Shown: positions 1 to 5,126 of the stretch, piece after piece
How positions within the stretch are numbered: position 1 is the first letter of the stretch
Layout of the letters: every line of letters starts with the position of its first letter
Assembly (NCBI GenBank): GCA_910585035.1
Contig: CAJUEF010000015.1
Location: forward strand, 23,980-37,588
Direction of reading: 5' to 3'
From: an uncultured Christensenellaceae bacterium
Lineage (GTDB): Bacteria; Bacillota; Clostridia; Christensenellales; MGBC116941
Length of the DNA stretch: 13,609 nt
Notes under the pieces: generated by a model
Seen by the model: only the letters and a program-made list of their open reading frames with translations
Told to the model about the DNA's origin: nothing
Databases searched by the model: none
Position numbers and translations under genes: made by a program

Positions 1-1097
1 GTTTCTTCGTCCACCTGACCTTAGTGCCTTACTTAGAAGCGGCAGGAGAGGCAAAAACAAAACCTACCCAGCACAGCGTTAAAGAGCTTCGGGCTGTGGG
101 TATTCAGCCTGATTTTATTGTCAGCAGATGCGAAACCCAAATTCCTGAGGATGTAAAAAAGAAAATTGCTCTCTTTTGCGATGTAAATAAAGAAAACGTT
201 ATTTCAAATGTAGACTGCGATACTCTTTATGAAGTGCCTCTGTTGCTTCATAAAGAAGGTTTTGATAAAAAAATAATAGAACATTTAGGATTAGATGCCG
301 GTGAGCCTGATCTTAGTGCGTGGGAAGCCATGGTGGAGCGCATTAAGCACAGAGATAAATCAGTTAAGGTTGCTCTTGTTGGAAAATACACAGGTCTACC
401 GGATGCATATCTAAGCATAGTAGAGGCGCTTAACCATGCAGGTGTTGCCAATGACGTCAATGTGGATATAGATTGGATTCTTTCCTCTGATTTGGACAAG
501 GCTTCTAAAGAACAGGTTGCAAAAAGGCTTAAAGGGGCAAAGGCTGTTATAGTGCCTGCGGGATTTGGCGATAGGGGTATTGACGGCATGATAAACGCTA
601 TTACATATGCCCGTGAAAATAACATTCCTTTCCTTGGAGAAGGGCTTGGCATGGAGCTTGCGGCAGTTGAGTTCGCAAGAAATGTTTTAAAGCTTGAGGA
701 TGCATGGAGCGCTGAGAATAATCCTGAGTGCAAAAACCCTGTTGTGCATATGCTTCCTGTTATTCCAAGTGATGATGTTGAAGTTATGACTACAATGCGT
801 CTTGGAGCTGCGCCTATTAATATAAGAAAAGGAAGTGTTGCTCACAAAATTTATGGAGCGGATAGTATAAGCGAGAGGCACAGAAACAAGTTTGGCATTA
901 ACAGAGATTATGTTGATGTACTGGAAAAGGGTGGTATGAAAATTACGGGAGAAAATCCTGAGGATTTAACTGTGGAAATTCTTGAGCTGCCTGATAATGA
1001 TTATTTTATCGGAGTTCTTTATCATCCTGAATTCAAGAGCAGACCTAAACGTCCTCATCCTCTTTTTGACGGGCTTATAAAAGCAGCTATGAAATAG
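1..1097 (+). CDS. pyrG: CTP synthase, C-terminal part (5' end outside window), glutaminase active site altered
   Basis: CTP synthase makes CTP from UTP, ATP and ammonia. The ammonia normally comes from glutamine hydrolysed by a C-terminal class I amidotransferase domain. The reading frame is open from base 3 through the synthase signature HLTLVPYLEAAGEAKTKPTQ, so the start lies upstream of the window; the GTG at 24 is an internal valine. The synthase domain ends near base 360 and the amidotransferase domain follows (VALVGKYTGLPDAY to HPLFDGLIKAAMK). The canonical nucleophile segment LGICLGMQ reads LGEGLGME here (633-656): the cysteine is a glycine (GGG, 642-644) and the binding glutamine is a glutamate. 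The usual PGGFG reads PAGFG, and the GGT before MRLG reads MTT. The histidine and glutamate of HPEF are kept. The protein is therefore probably ammonia-dependent. Family assignment is certain; loss of glutaminase activity is inferred. Confidence 0.96.
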   Translation, partial: FFVHLTLVPYLEAAGEAKTKPTQHSVKELRAVGIQPDFIVSRCETQIPEDVKKKIALFCDVNKENVISNVDCDTLYEVPLLLHKEGFDKKIIEHLGLDAGEPDLSAWEAMVERIKHRDKSVKVALVGKYTGLPDAYLSIVEALNHAGVANDVNVDIDWILSSDLDKASKEQVAKRLKGAKAVIVPAGFGDRGIDGMINAITYARENNIPFLGEGLGMELAAVEFARNVLKLEDAWSAENNPECKNPVVHMLPVIPSDDVEVMTTMRLGAAPINIRKGSVAHKIYGADSISERHRNKFGINRDYVDVLEKGGMKITGENPEDLTVEILELPDNDYFIGVLYHPEFKSRPKRPHPLFDGLIKAAMK

Positions 1098-1108
1098 CTT
1101 TACTTATT

Positions 1109-1143
1109 AATCCTCCTAATCTATAAGATTAGGAGGATTTTTT
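1109..1143 (+). terminator. Intrinsic terminator of pyrG
   Basis: A 14-bp perfect inverted repeat (1109-1122 and 1126-1139) with a 3-base apparent loop is followed by a run of six T. It starts 12 bases after the pyrG stop codon. It separates pyrG from the tail-like island, so the two are unlikely to be co-transcribed. Confidence 0.93.
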
Positions 1144-1289
1144 GTTATGAATTGTATTTAAACTTATGAATATAAATTTATAAATATACAAAACTGCATT
1201 AATATTTTGTTAGTATATCTTTAGTAAATTATTACAAATAAAATAGTAGATGATAATAAAAATGTTTATAAAAAGCTTGCATAAACGCA

Positions 1290-1318
1290 TTGACATTAAT
1301 GTTAATAAGTGGTAAGAT
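1290..1318 (+). promoter_or_regulatory. Probable sigma-A promoter with overlapping palindrome
   Basis: TTGACA (1290-1295, perfect -35) is followed after 17 bases by TAAGAT (1313-1318, 4 of 6 matches to -10). A 10-base palindrome, ACATTAATGT (1294-1303), overlaps the -35 and spacer and could be an operator. Transcription from here would give a leader of roughly 315 bases before the regulator at 1641. No better promoter is visible closer to that gene. Confidence 0.55.
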
Positions 1319-1481
1319 TTATTTATAAAATAAAACAGAAACATTTATATTCAATTTAAAAAATAATTCATACTGTTGAAAAATGCTATAAATTAAAGGG
1401 TTTTAGATAATGCAGGCAAGTATATAAAACCAATTTAAATTTTTGGAAATTAAAGTTCGTATAAATTTTTTTATGAATTTC

Positions 1482-1497
1482 CTTGCGTAAACGCAAG
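1482..1497. repeat. Inverted repeat sharing a motif with 1276-1289
   Basis: The sequence CTTGCGTAAACGCAAG has 7-base arms around AA. Fourteen of its bases recur with one change as CTTGCATAAACGCA at 1276-1289, just upstream of the promoter at 1290. Two copies in one intergenic region suggest a protein binding site, possibly for the regulator encoded at 1641. That role is inferred. Confidence 0.4.
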
Positions 1498-1640
1498 TTA
1501 TAAATTTGTAAAAATATGTTAACGGAAAGTTGGTTAAATGATACATTAATTGTAAAACAGGTAAATAAGGCTTTTAATTGTATAAAATATATTATAAAAA
1601 AAGATATATATGAATAAATATTAAGCATGGAGGAGTAAAA

Positions 1641-2021
1641 GTGGATAAAGAAAGGTTAAAACAATATCCTCAGTTGGTAAAGGAGTTAGAGGAGTTGAAT
1701 TTCAGAATAGAGCGCATGGAGGCTAAATGTGAATATAGTTCTGTTATTTTATATGACATGCCAAAGGGAACCATTTCCCATGATTATTTAGACAAGCTTG
1801 CTGATTTGAAAATGCTTAGAGAACGCTTAAGAGCAAAAATACTATGTGAAATTGTTGCAATTGAAAAATTCATTTCCGATATAGAGGAAAGCAGGGTAAG
1901 GCTTATATTTAGATATAGATATATTGACGGTATTACTTGGGATGATATTGGGGAAAAGATGGATTACAGCCGTATACAAATAATACGCATACACGACGCT
2001 TATATGAAAAAGAGCTTTTAA
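1641..2021 (+). CDS. Phage late-gene regulator, sigma-70 region 4-like (DUF1492/ArpU-type)
   Basis: This 126-residue protein resembles the small sigma-like activators that switch on structural genes in Firmicutes phages. The N-terminal half (about residues 5-85) is charged and helical, with heptad-like leucines. The C-terminal part (about 88-124) reads RLIFRYRYIDGITWDDIGEK, then MDYSRIQIIRIHDAYM. This matches the helix-turn-helix of sigma region 4, where the second helix contacts the promoter -35. The GTG start follows the ribosome site GGAGGAG (1629-1635) at good spacing. The gene stands alone before a terminator and just upstream of the tail genes, the usual place for such a regulator. The family is fairly sure; the target promoter is unknown. 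Confidence 0.8.
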   Translation: MDKERLKQYPQLVKELEELNFRIERMEAKCEYSSVILYDMPKGTISHDYLDKLADLKMLRERLRAKILCEIVAIEKFISDIEESRVRLIFRYRYIDGITWDDIGEKMDYSRIQIIRIHDAYMKKSF

Positions 2022-2032
2022 AGCTCTTTTTT
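2007..2032 (+). terminator. Terminator overlapping the regulator's stop codon
   Basis: Bases 2007-2018 pair with 2020-2031 as a near-perfect palindrome built on AAAGAGCTT/AAGCTCTTT, followed by T residues. The TAA stop (2019-2021) sits in the loop. Because the hairpin lies within the end of the gene, expression of the tail operon probably needs its own promoter or antitermination. Confidence 0.8.
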
Positions 2033-2118
2033 GTTGTGGTTTAGATGTTTTTTGACATTATTAAACATGGTATTAAATGATACTGCCATATGTGTTATTA
2101 TGCTAATGTGAAAAAAAG

Positions 2119-2165
2119 AAAAGAGCCTAGCGATGCAATATGACATTAGCCTGGTTCTTTTTTAT
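2119..2165 (+). terminator. Second terminator-like hairpin upstream of the tail operon
   Basis: AAAAGAGCC (2119-2127) pairs with GGTTCTTTT (2153-2161), with one G-U pair and a 25-base loop, and a T-rich tract follows. It lies between the regulator's own terminator and the tail operon, so it could act as an attenuator on the operon or back up the first terminator. It is weaker than the other terminators here. Confidence 0.45.
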
Positions 2166-2207
2166 TTTTCTTATTAGCTAAATAAGAGAAAACTTAAAAA
2201 TTGCAAC

Positions 2208-2218
2208 AGGGGAGGTGA
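2208..2218 (+). promoter_or_regulatory. Near-perfect ribosome binding site deciding a TTG start
   Basis: The sequence AGGGGAGGTGA contains GGAGGTGA, a full match to the anti-Shine-Dalgarno end of 16S rRNA. It ends five bases before the TTG at 2224. It is the best ribosome site in the window and is the main support for calling the small reading frame that follows. Confidence 0.8.
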
Positions 2219-2223
2219 ATAAA

Positions 2224-2310
2224 TTGGCAACATCTACAATTAATTTTCTAATTGTTTGCGGGACGTTAATAGTGCTTTCATATATAGCCAGCCGCGCAAA
2301 GCATGATTAA
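2224..2310 (+). CDS. 28-residue single-span membrane peptide, first gene of the tail operon
   Basis: This small frame starts at TTG with an excellent ribosome binding site and encodes 28 residues. It begins MATSTINF, has a hydrophobic stretch at about residues 7-22 (FLIVCGTLIVLSYIA), and ends with a charged tail (SRAKHD). This is the layout of a one-span membrane peptide. Its stop overlaps the ATG of the Prp gene (2303) by 8 bases, suggesting translational coupling. I do not recognise a family. A holin-like role or a membrane anchor for the tail particle is possible given the context, but nothing in the sequence shows it. The gene call rests on the ribosome site, the overlap and the hydrophobic pattern. 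Confidence 0.62.
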   Translation: MATSTINFLIVCGTLIVLSYIASRAKHD

Positions 2311-2605
2311 AATATATTTAAGCGACAGCATTATTCGTATATCCGGGCATGCAGGATATGCGGATATGGGGAAAGATATTGTTTGCGCCGGAGTTACGGC
2401 GCTTGTGCAAACTCTTATAAAATCTATTGAGGATTTAACAACAGATAAAATTGAATATGAAATATTGCCGGGGAAAGCCTGTGTAAAGTTGGGGAATTTA
2501 TCAAAAGAAACAAAGCTTTTGATAAATTCTTTTTTTAAAGGCGCTGAATTAATAGCAGATGAATTCCCTGGATACGTGGTGCTGTCCAGGCGTGGAGGAC
2601 TTTAA
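2303..2605 (+). CDS. prp: Prp-type cysteine protease (DUF464/YsxB family), phage-island copy
   Basis: Prp is a small cysteine protease. In Firmicutes it removes the N-terminal extension of ribosomal protein L27, and in some staphylococcal phages it processes capsid and scaffold proteins. This protein has 100 residues, the usual length. The signature is complete: GHAGYADMGKDIVCAGVTAL, with the catalytic pair His16 and Cys28 twelve residues apart as in S. aureus Prp (His22, Cys34). The cellular copy normally sits between the L21 and L27 genes; here it lies in a tail operon instead. Its neighbours at 2656 and 3595 begin with LQLFS and LQLFA, which look like the L27 cleavage motif, so they are plausible substrates. 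The family is sure; the substrates are inferred. Confidence 0.9.
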   Translation: MIKIYLSDSIIRISGHAGYADMGKDIVCAGVTALVQTLIKSIEDLTTDKIEYEILPGKACVKLGNLSKETKLLINSFFKGAELIADEFPGYVVLSRRGGL

Positions 2606-2655
2606 AAGCTACGGAGATAGTCAAGCATTGAGACATTAAACTATGGAGGTATGTT

Positions 2656-3084
2656 ATGAACAATAAATTATCATTACAGTTATTTTCTAAAGACGTTGAA
2701 AAAATAAAAAAACTTAAAGAAATAAAAAATGATTTCTATAAAACTGTAGGAAAAGAGAGCAGGCATTTCTATACGGACGCAGACGTAGATAGAATTATAC
2801 GCCGCAAGCGTGCTTTGTGGGAAAAAAAGCTAAAGAAAAAATCTTATGAAAAGACAAGGATTATGGAAATTAAAAATATTAGAAAAAGTGTGGAAAGGCT
2901 TTATAAAAAAGAAATTATTAATGAAGCTGCAAATAAAGCTAAAGAAATTCTTAATAGTGAGGGTGTTTACACATCAGACAGGCTGCTTTTTAAGCTTGTC
3001 TCTTATGATGAAAAGGAAACAAAAGATACTATTGACGAATTGATTAGTCTTGTCAAAAGGAGCGCAAAAAAAGAAAATAATTAA
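2656..3084 (+). CDS. Small charged helical protein with Prp-like cleavage motif, possible scaffold or assembly factor
   Basis: This 142-residue protein is unrecognised beyond its pattern. The N-terminus is MNNKLSLQLFSKDVEK. The LSLQLFS segment (residues 5-11) closely matches the LxLQFFA extension of Firmicutes L27 that Prp cuts beside the Phe. Many Firmicutes phage scaffold and capsid proteins start the same way. The rest is rich in Lys and Glu, predicted largely helical (about 15-140), with a basic cluster RIIRRKRALWEKKLKKK around 46-62. The ribosome site TGGAGGT lies 8 bases before the ATG. It follows prp directly, which fits a protease-substrate pair. It could be a tail scaffold, a head-tail connector remnant, or a nucleic-acid-binding protein. 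Confidence 0.7.
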   Translation: MNNKLSLQLFSKDVEKIKKLKEIKNDFYKTVGKESRHFYTDADVDRIIRRKRALWEKKLKKKSYEKTRIMEIKNIRKSVERLYKKEIINEAANKAKEILNSEGVYTSDRLLFKLVSYDEKETKDTIDELISLVKRSAKKENN

Positions 3085-3150
3085 AAACGATGATAAGTAA
3101 ATTAATTATGGAAACAAGCTTGTTAGAATTCATTTAAAAAAGGAGTATTC

Positions 3151-3582
3151 ATGGCATATAAACAATTTAATATGGCGGATTTAATTGCCGCAATTCAAAA
3201 TAAAATACAGGATAAAACCGGCATTTTGTGTTATGACAGCATGAATGATAACGCTTCCCGTCCCTTTTATTTTGCCGAAGCAGTGGAAAAGCGACCTGTG
3301 TCTTCCAAAACAATGTACACAGATGCAGTTACCGTTGCTATACATGTTATGGCAAGTAAGGACGGAACGTCTGCAGACAGATATAAATTAATTCAGCAGA
3401 TGGAAGAGGCGCTGACAGAGGACATTGAACTTCAAGGAGAGTTTGACCTTATTATGCAGACGAATTGCGGAATAACACCGATGGACACAAAGGAAATAAA
3501 CGGAATTACCAAAATAAACGAAGAGCACACCGTAGTATCATATGAATTTATTATTGGCTACGGATTTAAGTGTAAAATTTAA
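3151..3582 (+). CDS. Tail completion/terminator-like protein
   Basis: A 143-residue protein just before the tail tube gene, the standard place for a tail terminator (tail-to-head joining, or tail capping) protein in siphophages. The N-terminal helix (MADLIAAIQNKIQ), the Tyr-rich strand region, the segment DAVTVAIHVMASKDGTSADR, the helix KLIQQMEEALTED and the final strands ending in HTVVSYEFIIGYGFKCKI follow the alpha/beta layout of that group, apparently the DUF5072-like family. The ribosome site AAGGAG precedes the ATG. If no head is made, such a protein could cap the tube at a fixed length. The assignment rests mainly on position and layout. Confidence 0.65.
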   Translation: MAYKQFNMADLIAAIQNKIQDKTGILCYDSMNDNASRPFYFAEAVEKRPVSSKTMYTDAVTVAIHVMASKDGTSADRYKLIQQMEEALTEDIELQGEFDLIMQTNCGITPMDTKEINGITKINEEHTVVSYEFIIGYGFKCKI

Positions 3583-3594
3583 GGAGATGAAAAA

Positions 3595-4383
3595 ATGAAT
3601 AAATTACAATTATTTGCATACGACAATAACGCATATTGCGGATTTTCCGGATCATCTGCGAGGGCAGTGGCCGGTAAGGATATTTTAATGGCTATTTATA
3701 ATGAGGACGGTTCAAAGCTTATTGCTGTAAGCGGTCAGCAAGGGCTCACCATTAACCGCTCTGCCGATTCCATTGAAATTACATCAAAGGATACACAAGG
3801 CGGATGGAAATCTAAAATTGCCGGCATGAAAGAATGGTCTATCGATAACAGTGGTATTTATGTTGTTGGTGATGAGAGCCACTCTTTGCTTTCTCAGGCT
3901 TTTGAAAATTCAGATCCCGTATGTGTTAAGATTATTAACGGAAAAACCAAAAAAGGAATGTTTGGAGGACTTGCCGTAATTACTGATTATCCCCTTGAGG
4001 CGCCTTTTGACGATTCAATGACATATTCCATTACCCTAGAGGGTATGGGAGCTTTGGTTGACCTTTCAAAAAATCCTTTAGACATTGATACAATGCCTGA
4101 AGGAACTGACAGCATTAAACCTCTTACTGCTGTATCTGTTGCCGGACAGACCGTAGGTAACACCTTAATATATGTAAACCCAGTTAAAGAAGATGGAAAT
4201 GTATACAAATATAGAAGTGACGGAGAATTTCCTGCATATGATGAGGATTGTTCAGCTGATACCCAGTGGAATGGAACAGAAGAAATTACGGCTGCTACAG
4301 GTCAAAAGCTGATTATCATTGAATGTGACGCAAACGGAAAAGCTCGCAAGGCATGTGCAGTTACAGTTACAGCCAAGAACTAG
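3595..4383 (+). CDS. Major tail tube protein (TP901-1 type) with N-terminal LQLFA motif and extra C-terminal domain
   Basis: This 262-residue protein forms the tail tube by stacking hexamer rings. Residues 25-160 carry the tube fold pattern: KDILMAIYNEDG, SGQQGLTINRSADSIEITSK, GGWKSKIAGMKEWSID, and a final strand SMTYSITLEGMGAL. The start is MNKLQLFAYD. LQLFA (residues 4-8) matches the motif of clostridial L27 cut by Prp, and a Prp gene lies 1 kb upstream, so cleavage near Phe7 is a reasonable inference. Residues about 170-262 form an added beta-rich domain containing several Cys; tail tube proteins of this family are often only about 170 residues long, so this may decorate the outside of the tube. 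The ribosome site AAGGAG is at good distance. The tail assembly chaperone follows directly. Confidence 0.85.
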   Translation: MNKLQLFAYDNNAYCGFSGSSARAVAGKDILMAIYNEDGSKLIAVSGQQGLTINRSADSIEITSKDTQGGWKSKIAGMKEWSIDNSGIYVVGDESHSLLSQAFENSDPVCVKIINGKTKKGMFGGLAVITDYPLEAPFDDSMTYSITLEGMGALVDLSKNPLDIDTMPEGTDSIKPLTAVSVAGQTVGNTLIYVNPVKEDGNVYKYRSDGEFPAYDEDCSADTQWNGTEEITAATGQKLIIIECDANGKARKACAVTVTAKN

Positions 4384-4392
4384 GAGGCATAT

Positions 4393-4701
4393 ATGTTTGA
4401 AATAGACGGAAAGACTTATGAACTAAAATATAATCTTAAAAGAATAGAAATGATTGAAAATGCCACAGGCTCGCCAACTATGGCGGAAATGCAAAAGAAC
4501 AAAGGGATGTTGGGAATATCACAGCTAAAAACCTATGTTGCTTTTGGACTTAAAGAGCAATGCGCCGACACCCTTGTGGACGTTAAAAAGGGCATGAAGA
4601 TGGCGGAAGCGCTGCTTGAAAACGAAGGCTATATAGCCATTAACGGGGCTGTTCTTACAGCTCTTGAAAGAGACTGCCCTTTTTTCTTCCTGGGCGCTTA
4701 A
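4393..4701 (+). CDS. Tail assembly chaperone, short form (gpG-like)
   Basis: A 102-residue protein between the tube and tape measure genes, equivalent to lambda gpG. It begins MFEIDGKTYELKYNLKRIEM, like many Firmicutes tail chaperones, and has helices predicted over residues 15-90. The normal product stops at the TAA at 4699-4701. A slippery heptamer at 4677-4683 lets some ribosomes shift by -1 into the frame that ends at 5126, giving a longer fusion. The chaperone pair is thought to coat the tape measure protein and recruit tube subunits. The ribosome site AGGAGG precedes the ATG. Confidence 0.85.
   Translation: MFEIDGKTYELKYNLKRIEMIENATGSPTMAEMQKNKGMLGISQLKTYVAFGLKEQCADTLVDVKKGMKMAEALLENEGYIAINGAVLTALERDCPFFFLGA
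4677..4683 (+). promoter_or_regulatory. -1 programmed ribosomal frameshift site
   Basis: The heptamer C CCT TTT is phased in the upstream frame exactly as the XXXYYYZ rule requires: codons TGC, CCT, TTT. A slip of one base back after CCT-TTT enters a frame that is open from 4668 to the stop at 5124-5126. Position and phase match the conserved frameshift of siphophage tail chaperones. No downstream stimulatory structure was worked out. Confidence 0.85.
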
Positions 4702-5126
4702 TAGATTTTGAATATTTAAGTTCAGAGCCGGATAACGAATATGCAAAAATAGCGGAGCCTTATCAAAGCGATATGGACTTCGCTTTTTTTGCTGTTAATT
4801 TTGGTTATTCAAAATCTGATTATGAGGCGCTTACAAAAAGAGAAAGGGCATTTATTTATAAGGCTTGGGAAAATAAAACCGTAATGGAAAGCAGCCTTAT
4901 TTACAGTGCGGTTTTTACTGCAACTTATAATGTGAACCGTCCTAAACAAAAAAGGCCGTTAAAGCTTTGGAAAAAGAATGTTATAAAGAAAGCTGATATT
5001 GAAATCATTGATGAAAATCTTAATGTTATAAAGTCTGTGGACAGAGCAGAAGGCAAGGGATGGATAAACAAAATTTATAAAACAATTGGGTTAAAGTTAC
5101 CGGAAAGGAGGGATAAAAGTGGCTAA
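4683..5126 (+). CDS. Tail assembly chaperone, frameshift extension (gpT-like part)
   Basis: This frame has no good start of its own. It is open from 4668, and the first ATG (4773) has no ribosome site. Read through the -1 shift, the fusion would have about 97 residues from the short chaperone plus 147 from this frame, 244 in all. The joined sequence runs from PF into FLPGRLIDFEYLSSEPDNEY. The later part contains FAFFAVNFGYSKSDYEALT and KRERAFIYKAWENK, which resemble the second half of siphophage chaperone fusions. The frame overlaps the tape measure start by 8 bases. It should be annotated as part of a joined product, not as a separate protein. Confidence 0.82.
   Translation, partial: FLPGRLIDFEYLSSEPDNEYAKIAEPYQSDMDFAFFAVNFGYSKSDYEALTKRERAFIYKAWENKTVMESSLIYSAVFTATYNVNRPKQKRPLKLWKKNVIKKADIEIIDENLNVIKSVDRAEGKGWINKIYKTIGLKLPERRDKSG

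Larger units (their letters stand above)
1144..1640. other. AT-rich intergenic region, no convincing gene
   Basis: This stretch of about 500 bases is very AT-rich. The only long reading frame (minus strand, 1386-1628) has low-complexity Phe/Ile/Lys content and no family resemblance, so I do not call it. The region holds a good promoter (1290-1318), a motif present twice (1276-1289 and 1482-1495) and an 11-base motif, TTAAATGATAC, at 1534-1544 that recurs at 2073-2083. It is most likely a control region for the downstream regulator, or a remnant of lost genes. Confidence 0.6.

Noticed and set aside
24..26. GTG at 24 as the pyrG start
   Set aside because: The frame is open upstream and encodes conserved CTP synthase residues (FFVHLTL) before it, so the gene is cut by the window edge.
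1386..1628. 80-residue minus-strand reading frame
   Set aside because: It lies in very AT-rich DNA with Phe/Ile/Lys-rich content, has no convincing ribosome site, and does not resemble any family.
2052..2080. Promoter at TTGACA 2052 before the tail operon
   Set aside because: The -35 is perfect, but the sequence 17 bases downstream (AAATGA) is not a usable -10, so I do not call it as a sigma-A promoter.
2846..3043. 65-residue plus-strand frame inside the 142-residue gene
   Set aside because: It has no ribosome site; the overlapping frame has one and carries the Prp-like N-terminus.
4773..4775. ATG 4773 as an independent start of the second chaperone frame
   Set aside because: No ribosome site precedes it, and the frame continues upstream to a correctly phased slippery heptamer.
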